This document shows positions 21,846 to 33,294 of a DNA stretch of 64,000 nucleotides, piece after piece (the first letter of the stretch is position 1; each line of letters begins with the position of its first letter). Made by a program: the position numbers and the translations under genes. The notes beneath the pieces were generated by a model. That model saw only the letters and a list, made by a program, of their open reading frames with translations, was not told the DNA's origin and ran no database searches. This DNA comes from Vicugna pacos (lineage: Eukaryota; Chordata; Mammalia; Artiodactyla; Camelidae), in NCBI RefSeq assembly GCF_048564905.1, contig NC_133018.1:3906001-3970000 (forward strand). Reading direction: 5' to 3'.

Positions 21846-23585
21846 AGTTCATAACGTAACAGTCTACAGTGTACCCTCCTGGTTCATATTGACAAAAATT
21901 CCATATGTGTTACCCTGACAGGCCGACACTTTATTGTTGGTGGTGGTCTTGTTGTGAGGGACGCCTGTTAGATCCCCACCCCCAGGGCCCAATTTCAGGC
22001 ATCTGATGACTCTCTTGGCCCCTAGAACACAACGTAGTAGAGACACAGTGTCCTCCCCTCATGCTCACCTCAGCCTCCGTTGGCCTTTAATTGCTCGGCT
22101 CTGATTCATTCACTCTTCATGAATCTGGGGTGTGTTCATGTTTTTTTTTTTCATATTATGGTCTAGTTTTGTAATCGTTTTCAGTTTAAGGATTGAGGAT
22201 GAGTCATTGTTATAATCATCTGTAACTAACAACTTAATTAGTTAATTACTTGAAGGTGCTTCCTCGTCTTCTGACCCTTAGTGGCCTTCACAGCTGTTAC
22301 TCACCCTCCAGGGAACCTTAAGTTTATTCGGTAAAGTCCTCCATGGACTGGCATTGAAGACAGAAGAAAATGTTCTAGAAACGTTCCTGTAATGTTAGGT
22401 TCTGTGTGATAATGAGGGTTGAATCATAGGCTCTAGACTCCAATGAACTGAGATCCATTCAAATAACCTCCCAATAAAAGTGAAACAAAACAGAAACCAG
22501 AGTGGGAGACAATTAGACTAACGGAGGTAAACTCAGGAGAAGGGAGGGTATCCTGCACCTCGGCGTCCAATAGCTCCTCCCACCTGCACAGGGATTCTGC
22601 TTCGTGAAGGTCTCAGAGTCCAGGGCTCACCAGCAGAGCCTGGGCCAGGCTCATGGGACATGATGGGACAAGCCAGAGGAGGACTGGGTGCCCTGGGTCC
22701 CACGGGCTGGACTTGTCTCTTCCTTGTCCTCTCCAGCCAGCACGATGGGGGCTTCTCTGGATACTAGTGACAAATGATTTGTCACTGGAAGACCAGTAAG
22801 AGAGGAGGTTATTTTCAACCGATTGAGGATCACACTGACTCCAGAACATCACTCTTTCTGGTTCTTGTAGCTGATGTGATGACAGATTCCAATACCACAG
22901 CTAGTGTTGGCCACAGCAGGGGTGGGGTTGAGGGGTCACACTGGGGAGAGTGGGGGGCACATGCGCATCTCCCGTACCAGGGACTGGAGTCCCAGCCCAT
23001 CCGGGCTGTGCTCAGCTGTGTGACAGTGGTCATCACCCACCCACTCAGGAGGAGCCCTGCGGGGGTCAAGGAGGCTCTGCTGTTGGACCAGATTGACAGG
23101 CTTTTATTTTTCAGATTTATCCTTACCTATTTCTTAATGTGATGCCATTAATTGGTACTTCTACATTTTATTGTCAATTTCTGATGGTTCATTGCCAGTG
23201 TGTATTTTACCGCTCACTTCTGCATGTTGATTTTGGATCTCAGACCTCAGAATGAAGCACTTAGACAAGAAGCATCCTGGGGTCACCCTTAGACGCTAAG
23301 ATGGGAGGAGCCAGGACCCAACACTGTCTACCACTTATAACATCTCCATGGGGAGGTGTTCATCTCGGAGTAAGTCCTGTCTGCCTGTGGAAACACGAGC
23401 AGGCTGAGATACAACAGCAATGCTCAGTCTCAGATGTGAGATGAGGAAGAGGCTGTGACAGGGTCAGATTTGCTGTTGGGAGGAAACTCAGATGCTGCCT
23501 GAAGATGTGACAACAGAAAGTCACCCTGAGTGCGACCTGGTCCCAGGCACAGCGCAGGAATGGCCCAGCGGGGAGAGCACAGGGG
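21846..23585. repeat. IGLV1-IGLV5 spacer, second copy (right part)
   Basis: This is the counterpart of 11023-12780. The near-identical part ends at about 22055. After that the two copies show many substitutions and indels, and a sequence near 11725 is absent here. Confidence 0.72.
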
Positions 23586-23586
23586 A

Positions 23587-23625
23587 GGTTTTAGTCTCAC
23601 TTCCCTTTGGGTCTGGGGCACTGTG
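23587..23625 (-). promoter_or_regulatory. V6 recombination signal (23-bp spacer)
   Basis: Heptamer CACAGTG (23619-23625), 23-bp spacer, nonamer ACTAAAACC (23587-23595). Confidence 0.88.
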
Positions 23626-24120
23626 TGAATTGTATGAACCACTCTTGTATGCAGAGCAGTAATAGTCAGCCTCGTCCTCGGGCTGCAGCCCAGAGATGAG
23701 CAGAAGCCCTGCATTGGCCGAGGCATCTTTGGACCCAGAGAAGCGGCTCGGGACCCCGGAGCCCTGGTGCTTGCTGGAGTCTGAGTAGTAGTACAGGAGG
23801 TACCGGGGAGGGCTCCCTGCCTTCTGCTGGTACCAACTTATGTCATAGCTGCCAACACTGTTCCCACTGCTCAGGGTGCAGGTGAGTCTGACAGATGATC
23901 CCGGAGATGCAGAGAGGGAGGGCGGCTGAGTCACCACAAGCTGGGAGAGGGACCCTGCAAACACAGACACAAGGGGCAGATGGGGTGGGACCTACAGCAA
24001 ACAGTCCCAGCGTCTGAGCCACAGGGGCTGCTGAAGGCGGGGACCTGAGCCGTGGTCCCCAAAGCCCGTCCCTACCTGTGCAGTGGGAGAGGAGCAGGAG
24101 CAGGAGAGGAGTCCAGGCCA
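23626..24120 (-). CDS. IGLV5: V6: IGLV5-like lambda V gene, apparently functional
   Basis: Leader exon 24075-24120 gives [15 protein letters not shown] plus one base, with donor GTAGGG and acceptor TTTGCAG. V exon 23626-23954 reads [37 protein letters not shown], the [21 protein letters not shown]2 region, FR3 [25 protein letters not shown] and CDR3 [11 protein letters not shown]. All conserved residues, the splice sites, the octamer and the RSS are present. The V exon is close to V3, but leader, intron and promoter are of the usual IGLV5 type, as in V9. Confidence 0.9.
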
Positions 24121-24210
24121 TGGTGTTCACAGCCCCCTGGTCCCCACGCTGAGATTGGGCTGCACCAGGCCTCGTTTTCTTGCCAGCCTCTGCCAGAGAA
24201 GGGGTGGCCC

Positions 24211-24218
24211 ATGCAAAT
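24211..24218 (-). promoter_or_regulatory. V6 octamer promoter element
   Basis: A perfect ATTTGCAT on the minus strand, about 90 bp upstream of the V6 start codon. Confidence 0.85.
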
Positions 24219-25004
24219 GAGTGTCACCCCAGGGACCGCCCAGCCCCTCCCTCAGTCCCCATGCTGGAGCTCAGCTCACAGCCCAGACTCGGAGGAGATG
24301 GAGGGTGGCCTCCCCCTTGGGAGACCCTTGGAGGAGGCATCTGCTGAGACCACAGGGGTCCCTGCTCAAGGGACTCTGCCAGCCAGAGAGGACACATGCC
24401 TGAGTCCCCATCAGGACCACAGGGCCAGCCACCAGGCCCACCTCCTGGGAGTGAGTGGTCCTCCATGAGCAGCTGTGCAGGGACCACAGGGCAGACCCCC
24501 AGCATCCCCTGCTGGTCATGAGGCACAACCTCATCCAGGATCAGAGACCTGAGGGCCCAGCTAGTTGTGGAGCTCACCTGGTCCCTGTCTAGATTCACAG
24601 GCCCATGGTCACCTTCCCAGATCCTGTGGTACTTTTATGCTAAGTCACATCCTATAAAATATTTTCACTTTCAAATGGAGTCCTGGTCCATGGAAGCTGC
24701 AAACCTGTGCATATGGAACCATTAAAAGTTACACCCCCTCCCAGAGTACACTCTAGAAAAGCTAACTGACCCACGTGTGCACCAGTGACAAGGGCACAGT
24801 GAGTTGGTCTGAAGCACGGGTAGGGCTGTTGGAGGAAAGGGTTTAGATCTGGATTTTTCATGAAGAAGCAAAAGGTCATATTTCAAACCTGGAAACAGCA
24901 GCCATTTCAAAACTCATGCGATGCTTTCAGAATTTTGATGGAGTCTAACATGATTAGTGGAAATGATATTGTTCGGCAGGCATATCATTTAGTAGTGCAC
25001 ATGC
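24219..25004. repeat. IGLV5 5' flank block
   Basis: This is homologous to about 35495-36260 (upstream of V9). From about 24480 on it also matches 55930-56440 (upstream of V13). No exon is seen. Confidence 0.7.
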
Positions 25005-25490
25005 CATATATTTCTTTCCTTTTTATTGAGGAATATTCAGTTTACAACGTGTCAGTGTTCGGTGTACAGCATAATGCTTCAGTCATACACACATACATAT
25101 ATTTGTTTTCATATTCTTTTTCACTAAACTTACTTTAAGATACTGAATCTAGTTCCCTGCGCTCTACACAAAAACCTTGTTTATCTATTTTATAGACAGT
25201 AGTTAATATTTGCAAATATTGAACTCACAGTTTATCCATTTCTACCCCCTTTCCCCCTGGAAACCATATGTTTATTTTCTCTGTGAGAATGTTTCTGCTC
25301 TATAATTAAATTCATTACTGTCTTCTTTTTGCTGTCTATAGATAACACATATGAGTGATATGGTATCTTTCTCTTTCTGGCTTACTTCACTTAGAATGAC
25401 GATCTTCAGGTCCATCCATGTTGCTGCAAATGGCATTATTTTATTCTTTTTCATAGCTGAGTATTATTCCATTGTATAAATATATCACAG
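25005..25490 (-). mobile_element. LINE-1 3'-end fragment (copy A)
   Basis: On the minus strand this carries the end of L1 ORF2 (a frame with FAATWMDLKIVILSEVSQ is visible) and the 3' UTR. It is 5'-truncated. The same fragment at the same relative place occurs at 36265-36755 and 56447-56945, so it was inserted before the block was duplicated. Confidence 0.8.
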
Positions 25491-26780
25491 CTACTTGTGA
25501 TATATTTGTCATGTGTGAGGATTATGTTCTTAAGATGGGGTTTTTCTCACAGTGATGTCACATATTTCTTGTGAGGACCCTGTCCTAGAGATCCTACAAT
25601 TTGTCTGTATTATAAACAAAAATGTCCACACCTGGGTTCTCTTGCTCATTGTTTTGGGTCAGTAGATGGGCCATGCGTGCCTGTCAAATGCAGAAACCAT
25701 CATGTCCTCAGCATATCCTGTGTCCAAATTTGCCTCAATTGTGCAAATGCTCCATGATCATCTGGACTCGCAGGTATATCAGTAAGTTTCCTGTAACCAG
25801 GACCACCTGTTTCTCCTAGGACGACGAAGTTAACCCTCCTTTAGCTCAAGCAAACTCTGTCTTAAACCCTTCAATGACTCCTCATTGCTGTTTACATGAA
25901 ATCCCTACACTTCAGCCTCACAAGCTACCTTCCTGATCTGGCTCCGCACCCTCAAACCCGAATGACAGGCCCTCCCCTCCATCTGGACCCCCTCCCTCCC
26001 TCTGTCAGTGACACTTGAGCTCTTGTCCCTTGCCAACATCACAGCAGCCCCCTCTTTCTGCTGGAAGGATAAAGGATTAAACCTCAGATCAGGGGGGAAA
26101 CACACACTTTGGCACTTTGGTGACGTTAACCTGGGGCAGACACGCATCACAACACACAAGGGTGGAGGTCTTCTTGTTCACACGTCTGCTTTCGTGGAAA
26201 TCGTTGACATTACAGAAATCCATGGTGATAGACTAAGGGGACTCCCACACCTTCACCCCCCATCAGCCCTCATCAGGATCACTTCAATCCTTCAATCTCC
26301 TCTCCTCTCTCCCTCCTCCTACCCCCTCACCCATGACTTTAACAAACACCACAGCACCAGCATTCCCGGGGCACTCTTTAGGACACGCCCAGGCTCCATG
26401 TTCCAAAACTCATGTGCATTCAAACAGTCAATCCAACCACAGTCTCGTGGATTCATCTCCGTGTTACTTTTCCCAGTGGGCAGTGACCTGAATGTCATAC
26501 TGACTGAAAAAGGGAAGGATGCCACAGACCCTGTTTTGCAGCTTGAAGTTCAGGATTGGAAGTCTTTCACTGGAATTGAACCCAGATTGGCTTATGTTTT
26601 CCAACCCAGGGGAACATTCGCTGTGGTCCAAGACCAGGCAGGTTGTGCGGGGACAGACTGTCCTCACTGACAAGGGCTGAGTTATGAAAATCCCTGGGAA
26701 GGTAGAAACTCTCAGGGGAGTTCAGTAGGCGTCCCCTGAACTGTGGGTCGGGCGACATGAAGAGGGGGACTGGACCGTCA
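25491..26780. repeat. Spacer between L1 fragment and IGLV9, copy A; possible L2 piece
   Basis: This is homologous to about 36756-38030 and 56946-58230. The stretch at about 25865-25955 (cttcaatgactcctcattgc, then cttcctgatctggct) resembles the 3' end of LINE-2; I hold that part with modest confidence. The 220-codon open frame here is not kept in the other copies, so I do not call a gene. Confidence 0.6.
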
Positions 26781-26783
26781 GTG

Positions 26784-26821
26784 GGATTTTGTGTCAATTC
26801 TATTCTGCTGGTTTCACTGTG
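26784..26821 (-). promoter_or_regulatory. V7 recombination signal (22-bp spacer)
   Basis: Heptamer CACAGTG (26815-26821), 22-bp spacer, nonamer ACAAAATCC (26784-26792). Confidence 0.8.
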
Positions 26822-27268
26822 GGTTCCACGTAGCTGCCATGGTCTGGCCCACAGATGTAGTCAGCCTCGTCCTCCTCCAGGACGTTCTAGATGGTCAGGT
26901 CGTGCTCTGGGCCAGGGCCCGAGCCTGAAAAGCGATCAGAGACCCCATCCCTCATGGATTCAACAACACCGCTGATGCCGACTCCCATCTCGAACTGTGT
27001 GCCCTTCCCCGGGTCCTGCTGGTACTAGTCCATGTAAAAACCACTGTAGCCACTGCTCAGGGTGCAGGTGAGCTTGGCCGAGGCTCCCAGGGAGGCAGAT
27101 GCAGGGGACGACTGTGTCAGCATAGGCTGGGAGAGCGAGCCTGGAAAAAGAGACAACCGTTATGTCCCGAGGAAGGACAAGGATGGATGTTCCCTGTGGG
27201 TGGGGTGGGATGGAGAGCTGGGAGTCGGGGTGCTGAGGTCATTATGATCTGTGCACTGGAGGAAGGGG
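26822..27268 (-). pseudogene. IGLV9: V7: IGLV9-like pseudogene lacking leader start and promoter
   Basis: V exon 26822-27140 keeps IGLV9 features: [11 protein letters not shown]1 style, then FR3 DRFSGSGPG and CGPDHGSY in place of CGADHGSY. There are stops at the FR2 Trp codon (TAG, 27025-27027) and in FR3 (TAG, 26887-26889, Gln in V10). The 3' end of leader exon 1 is visible at about 27252-27268 (tgtgcactggagga), but the donor GT has become AT. Upstream of this the leader, start codon and octamer are gone: the sequence passes into DNA that in the V14 copy lies about 0.8 kb further upstream. The FR3 stop is shared with V14. Confidence 0.87.
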
Positions 27269-29070
27269 GGAGTAAGAGGAACACAAAGAAAAGATACCAG
27301 AGAAGCCGGGTAGGCTGAGAGGAGCAGTAGTGGTCAGGGATGGTCCCATGTGTCCCCCTTCTTCCTCCTCTGCTCCTGGGGAATGGTGTTGGGGCCCAAC
27401 GGGGACAGGAGCCCACACACCATTCACTGCTGGGTCCTCCCCCCAGGTGGCAACTCACGCTAGGCGGGGCCTGAGGAGGTCGGGGCTCGGGCTTTGTCCC
27501 CTGAGAGGAAGCACCTGCTCCCACGTCCAGATCTGGCCAGTGAGCCCGGGTGCAAGGCCCCTGCAGTGGAAGCCTCTGGGTGGTGTCCAGGCCTGGCGGG
27601 GTCTGAGCAGACCGACAGCGACCCCTGGTGACACTCGCGGGAATGTTCATGGTGGTGGAAATGATGCAGAAAGGATGGAAGCCCTTTTTTCCTTCCTAGT
27701 CATAATCCATCACTCAATAATGAAATGTACAAATTAAATAATAATGCGCATTACATGTCTTTGAACCCCCGCTGAGAGGTTTCTTTTTTATTTTCCTCTG
27801 TTGTATTAAAGGTCTGTGTTTCCATCCACTTTATTCTCCTGGTTCTATTCCTACCTCGGATCACCTCCTGCTCCGTTTGTTCCTAGTGTCTCTACCTGTT
27901 CATTAGGGGTTTGATGTAGTTCCCCAAAAATATGTCATCATTGAGTCATCTCAGTATTGATGTCAACGGATTCGGTTTTCACATCAATATCTATTTTCCT
28001 GGCTGTTGATACAACAAGTGACAATTGTACTGGATCCTGGACTCTAGGGAGGTGACATCAAGAAACTCTGAGTCCCATTTAGTCTTTGCTGATCAGGGCT
28101 CATCCCGCAGCAGAAGGTGAGGGGTGTGTTCACTGCCACTGACCCAGCAAAGGGGGCCCTGGCCCCACTGCTCTGTGCTGCTGACTCCATCCCAGGGACC
28201 GTGGGGCAGCTGTGGTCACCAGCTCCTTCGCATCCAGGGGGTGGGGTGTAGAGCCCCCTACTGGGCGTGCTGACCCCAGTGAGGGAAGCCAGGCTGAGAC
28301 TGGCTGCCTTGCTGCATTAGGTGGTTGCTTGGCCCACTGGCTCCCTGGCCTTAGGGACAAAAGGGAGGAAGAGACACCGCAGTGTGCATCCCTGCCCCCA
28401 ACATGGTTTCAGTCCTTTTAAGCCAAGTGGGGTCAGGGCTCAGTCCTCACTGGCCCCACAGTCACCAGCATGGGGACAAGAGTGCAGAGTAGCCTGCCTT
28501 GTCACCCTCGCTCAGTCTCACACTGAGGGATGGGGAGGAAGTCCAGCTCCCCCTGTGCTGCAAGAATCCTGGGTGGAGAACTGGACAGCTGACCACCCTG
28601 ATGACCTGCCTGGATCCGGCTGGATTCTCTAATAAGATGGCCGCTATGCAACCTGGACCCTCAACACTCCTCCAGAGGCGACCAGGTCTGGCTCGCTTCA
28701 GTGAGGAGAGTGGGAGTTTAGGTCCTGCCAGCACTGCTGGAACCCCAGCTGAAGGCACAGTGCAGGAAGTATAATTGTCCAGCCAGAGATCAGCGAGGAC
28801 AACAGGGAAGTTCATCCTGGTGGTGCTGGATTCCTCAGTCTCATGGCAACTAGATAGAATTTGGAACGGAGTCCCGGTCACCATCATATTGGAGGGGAGG
28901 GGAACCCCTAGGAGTAATGGACAAACTCTGGGGGAGGCTGGAGAAGTCACATGGCCTGGAACCCCTGGGCAGGAGATGGGGGCATAGCGCCCCCTCCCCT
29001 GTGGTGCTGACATTTCACCCTCCCTCTTCCTCTCCTGCCCCTCAGGGCTGAGCCGCTGATCTCAGGGGGA
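27269..29070. repeat. IGLV9-IGLV8 spacer, copy A
   Basis: The first part matches about 39310-39480 and 59500-59680, and the rest matches 14576-16180. No exon is seen. Confidence 0.72.
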
Positions 29071-29109
29071 GGTTTCGGTAGCACTGCCCCGTGAGGTTAC
29101 ATCACTGTG
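29071..29109 (-). promoter_or_regulatory. V8 recombination signal (23-bp spacer)
   Basis: Heptamer CACAGTG (29103-29109), 23-bp spacer, nonamer ACCGAAACC (29071-29079), one base off the V1 nonamer in its A-run. Confidence 0.8.
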
Positions 29110-29563
29110 TCAGTATAACTACGCATGTCCAGAGCACAGTAATAGTTGGTCTCGTCCTCGGGCTGCGCCCCCGTGATGGTGAGGGCAGCTTTGTTTCCAG
29201 AGATGGATCCGGAGAAGCGACTGGGGACCCCAGAGTAGCGGCTGCTTGTGCTGTAGACAAGAGCTCGGGGAGCCTGGCCCTGTGTCTGCGGGTACCAGCT
29301 GGGGTAGTTACTGGTAGTGACAGACCCAGAGCTGAGGCCACAGGTGAGGGTGACTGTCCCTCTTGGAGACGCTGACAGGGACGGCTACTGGGTCACCACA
29401 GTCTTGGAATCCACCTCTAAATTTGACAGGAGAGAGACAGGGGTCGTTATGGGGAGCACGGTCACCCCGACCTCTGGCTTAAGTGCCCCTGAAGGATGGA
29501 GCGTCCTGATCCCTGACCTGAGCCATGAGCGAGGAGTCCGAGCAGAAGCACCATCCAGGCCAT
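29110..29563 (-). pseudogene. IGLV8: V8: IGLV8-like pseudogene, single stop in FR1
   Basis: Leader exon 29518-29563 gives [15 protein letters not shown] plus one base. V exon 29110-29416 reads VDSKTVVTQ then stop (TAG at 29385-29387 where V1 has Glu) and then continues in frame. Cys23 is in [11 protein letters not shown], Trp41 in [12 protein letters not shown]3 is [13 protein letters not shown], and Cys104 is in TNYYC with CDR3 ALDMRSYTD. Splice sites look usable. The octamer is also degraded. This is the least decayed of the clear pseudogenes, with one nonsense codon. Confidence 0.88.
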
Positions 29564-29668
29564 GGTGAGGACGCTCCTGGGACGCAGCTCCTTTGCCTCC
29601 TGGGCTGCACTGTGGGGTCCTCAGGCCTTTTCTTCCCTCCCGGACCGACTTGGAGGAGGAGGGGCTTC

Positions 29669-29676
29669 ATGCAGTT
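29669..29676 (-). promoter_or_regulatory. V8 octamer, degraded
   Basis: The plus strand reads atgcagtt at the place where the other IGLV8 genes have atgcaaat. Two bases differ. Confidence 0.6.
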
Positions 29677-30175
29677 CAGCTTCCTCCCTCTCCCGGCCCA
29701 GTGTCACCTGATGTCTGCTAGGGGAGGTCTACAGGGAGCAGATGCCGGGCATAAGGCATTGTGATGTGGCACTGAGTGATGGGGGTAACGTCCGTCACCA
29801 AATGTACTCCCCCGCCCCTGTGACCTCAGTCCTAAATATCTTCCCTGCAGAGCCTGAGGGCTGAAGGAGGAGATAGTGGGATCCTCTCTTCTTCGGCCCA
29901 GAAATCTATTCCCGCCCACAGCTACCCCCATCCCTGGGGCAGGTCTCCCTTCGTCTGTGAAGTCCCTGCTTGTCTTCTTCAGAGGAGCTGAGCTGTCCCT
30001 CCTCCTCCAGCAGTGAGTCAACTGAGAAGTCACAGAGCCTGTGTCTCAGCTGAGAGGGGACAGGGGCCTCCCCTGACTCAGTTCCCAACCCGATATCAGG
30101 AGCAGCAGAGGTGGGACCAAGACTGGAGAAGGGACACGCAGAGCTGCAGAGCCAGGCTAAGGGTGACGTCCCCTT
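29677..30175. repeat. IGLV8 5' flank block, copy A
   Basis: This is homologous to 5900-6290, 16792-17180, 41690-42175 and 61865-62360. Confidence 0.65.
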
Positions 30176-31270
30176 TTTTTGAAGAATGATCTATTCTATG
30201 GAGGCTCTTCAGTTTAACTGAAGGTTTCAGGAGAAAAGATGACAAAGTCAGCATGAAATTATGACAGCTTGCACTGTCTAATAAAACAAAACTGGAATTA
30301 TCTACAGTTGCCAGCAGGGATTCCTGACTGCTGGAGGGAGCCCTCAGCCAACTTTCTAAATTGTCTGGAGTATCCTCAAGGCACCAGAGCGGAACTCAAT
30401 GCTTTCCTTGTGGGAAGGTGTGGGTAGCAATGAGGAGAAAGCACTGGCTTGAGGGATTGCAGATGGCATATGGCAGAGGACCCTGGGGCCAGGAGCCCAG
30501 CACAGTGAGGGAGGAGCAGAGAACAGCTTCCCCTGGTGGCTTTGGGTGATGCTGCCAGACAGGTAAGAGCTTTCTCTGGGCTGGGCTCCTTGGATGTGAA
30601 AGACCAGGCTGATGCCACTGCCACCACCAACTAGAGCACCAGTGGTGTCCAGTGATGGCATCTTCTCCTCCTGCAGAGGGTCAGGGATCCGTGCTGAAAC
30701 CTCCGCGTCTCTCTCCCTCAAAGGGGCATCTGCCCTGTGGTTTAAGACCTCTTCACATCTGCTCTCCATCCACAGTGCATGTTCTCCCCCTCGCAGGGAC
30801 TCCCCAGAGACCCTGGCCTCAGCCCAAATCATCTCTGGGGTCCTGGAGAATTTTTCTTGATATCTGCTGGATTCAACTCTGACTTTGAGGAACTTTTCTG
30901 TCTCTGTGCAAAAATAACCTTGAGCCAAAATTTTCAAATTTGATGTGGCTTCTGTTGGGCAGATTTTCCTGTGTTTTCTAGAACCAGTAAATTAGATTGG
31001 TCTCTGTGCCTTCTATTTTAAGTCCTAATAAGAGCTCTTTGTGTGTTTCCTAGAATGCTACCACGATGCCTTCCAGCTTGGACTTAGTGCTAGAGAAATA
31101 TCTGCTCACTCATTTCTCAGATGCACACAGAGAACCCCACCACCACACACACACACAAAGAGAGATGCAGACTTGGGACATGGTGGAAGGTGTAGCACAA
31201 TCTGACCAAGGACCCTGTAATCAGGGAGAGAAGGTTGCAGAAAGAATGGGAGCCCCCATGACAAGCAGTT
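30176..31270. repeat. Unidentified conserved module, copy A
   Basis: This is a block of about 1.1 kb found three times (30176, 42180, 62365), always upstream of an IGLV8 gene of block 2. It starts near tgaagaat and gtttcaggagaaaa. It has a GC-rich centre with tccttggatgtgaaagacc and ends near agatgcacacag. A 193-codon minus frame (30356-30937) is not intact in the other copies. I do not recognise it. It could be an old repeat or a gene remnant. Confidence 0.6.
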
Positions 31271-31620
31271 ATTAATATACACAAAATGTGCAATTATTAA
31301 CATGTAATATAGAATGGGCAATATGTAACATATAATAGAAAATATTTCTATATCTATCCATTATATAGTATATATTTTATTTAACACTGTAAACTATGAT
31401 AAACCATATCTTATATATAGTTATATAAAATACACTGTTAAATGTATATATATGATATACAGTATATTTTAGTAAATCTATTAATTTTGAAATATTACAC
31501 ATATAAACAATGCATGTAATTTATGTAGATACATAACATTGTTTTAATAAATATGTAAATTTAATTTACTACACATTTTTATGATATATACAAAATTTTA
31601 TGTATTACATATATAATTAA
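31271..31620. repeat. AT-rich low-complexity tract, copy A
   Basis: This consists mainly of ATATA/TTTAA runs. Counterparts are at about 43300-43645 and 63470-63985. It directly abuts a truncated V FR1 on its right side. Confidence 0.75.
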
Positions 31621-31665
31621 GAGACCCAGATACTATGGGCGGCTGACTCAACACACTCTCACACC
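31621..31665 (-). pseudogene. Truncated V relic: FR1 start only, copy A
   Basis: The minus strand reads SVLSQPPIVSGSL in one frame, the start of a lambda FR1. It then runs straight into the AT-rich tract. Cys23 and everything after it are missing. A matching relic lies at 43645-43702, and the window ends inside the third copy. Confidence 0.65.
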
Positions 31666-32050
31666 CTGGAGGAGAGGTGGGGGTTACAAGGGGTAGAAAG
31701 TGGGTTCACCGATCCCCTGTGCACACAGCATAAGAACAGAGCAGGGCAGAGCCTCACCCTTCCCATCTTCCTCTTCGGCCCTAAAGGAAATTCTGTCCCG
31801 TGAGTGAGGGGGTGGGACAGGGATCAGGACCCTGACAGGGATGCCTCAGAGCTCATCTTGCAGAGTCCAATTGTTGGAATTCTGACCCTCCCGTCCCCAG
31901 CTGTCCCTTTACTATGTCCTGGGAACATTGCATGTGATTTTTATTTGCAGATTTGTTCCTGACGTGAGGCTGTCTGTCTTGCCTGGACATGACCTGGGCC
32001 ATGACTCCCCGAGACAAGTGTGTGGTCAGAGCTCTGAGCAGAATAAACCC
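31666..32050. repeat. Flank of truncated V relic, copy A
   Basis: This is homologous to about 43703-44090 (gaggagaggtgggggttaca at its start). I could not find a leader exon or an octamer in it. Confidence 0.6.
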
Positions 32051-33290
32051 CCCTGGCTGAGAGTAATTCTCTTTGCTTGATCCTCAGACCCCAGGCCCAC
32101 TGGGGTGGCACTGTCACCCACAGCTCAGCGGGAGGTCCTGCAGCTGCTCTGCTCAGGCCTCCCCCACACAGAGGCTCCCTGCCTGGGCCTGGGGCTTCTC
32201 CCTTAAAATCTAAGTGGAGGCAGCCAGGCCCCCAGGCCCCTGCACACTGAGAGGTGATGCACAAAGATGCTGGTACCGTGGCCCCAACTGTGTGCAAATG
32301 ACAGGCCAATAAGGGGGGAAGACAGCCTTGGGGCAAAGCAAAGCGACTGTATTTGGAAAGCCAGCAGGTCAAGATGTTGGATGAGGGCCCCAAAGGACCA
32401 TTTACCCGACTTAGAATTCAGGCTTCTTTTTTGCCACAAGGGGACGGGGGTGGCTGTGGTTGCAGGATTCTCATTGGTGGCTTCTCTTTGCCAGCCAGGC
32501 CCCAGCTGGGCTGCGATAATCCTGTGTTTGCGCAGCTGTCCAGGTGGGTCTGGTCACAATGGTGCTGCAATGGTCCCACAAGACACATGTGATTCTCTGC
32601 TCTGCAACTTCTCATCTCTATGGGAATGAAAAGCATTATCCTTAAAGGTCCAGCCTGGCAAGCAGAGCTTTGAGAAAGGGCTAAGATTTTCATTTGTAGC
32701 TTTGGGCCACATTCCTTTTCAAAGGTGCTGGGTCTGCAAGACAGAGAATGTAGATTGGACATAAGAGGACAGACCCAACATACAGTCAAGTTCAATCTTC
32801 TCTGTGACACCTGCTCTGTGTACAGTAACTCAGGATGGAGACACCGTACCTACAGATGCCTGACACTGGAGGATGAATTCCTGTTACTCACAGCCCACGG
32901 GACCCAGAAGTCACGTCAGTGTCCCAGGTCTGAGTTTGGGGAAGTACAGACAATGGTGCCGGGTCCCTGAGGTGACAGCCCTCTGACTCTGGGCTGGGAC
33001 AGGGGACGTGTGAGCAGAGGTCTGCCTGGGTGAAGGTGTCACGGGTGGTGCCCGAGGGAGGGACAGCCCAGCCTTGAGAGTGCAGGGGAGGGTGTGTGTC
33101 AGGTCCCCACACCGCTCAGAAGTGGCTGTCCCTGAAGAGATGCTCTGAGCGGCCTCGTGCATTGTCTGGACCCAAAGGCAGTCACAGGTCTGAGCTGCCA
33201 GCTGGGAGGAGAGACTCACCCTGGGACCCAGAGCATCAGAGTCACCCCAGCAGAGCAGGCGGTCCCGGGCTGTCCTGGCCGTCCCCGACA
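32051..33290. other. Unique spacer, possible old LTR-like piece
   Basis: I see no counterpart elsewhere in the window. The stretch at about 32300-32750 has the look of an old LTR or other dispersed repeat, but I cannot name a family. No gene is recognised. Confidence 0.35.
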
Positions 33291-33294
33291 CTGG

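Noticed and set aside
26008-26670. 220-codon plus frame upstream of the IGLV9 pseudogene
   Set aside because: The homologous regions at 37.3 and 57.5 kb do not keep the frame. It is spacer DNA.
30356-30937. 193-codon minus frame in the unidentified module
   Set aside because: It is not intact in the copies at 42 and 62 kb, and I see no family match, so a protein-coding gene is not supported.
32300-32750. Possible second LTR
   Set aside because: It has a vague LTR look, but I found no clear ends or flanking repeats, so I left it as unclassified spacer.
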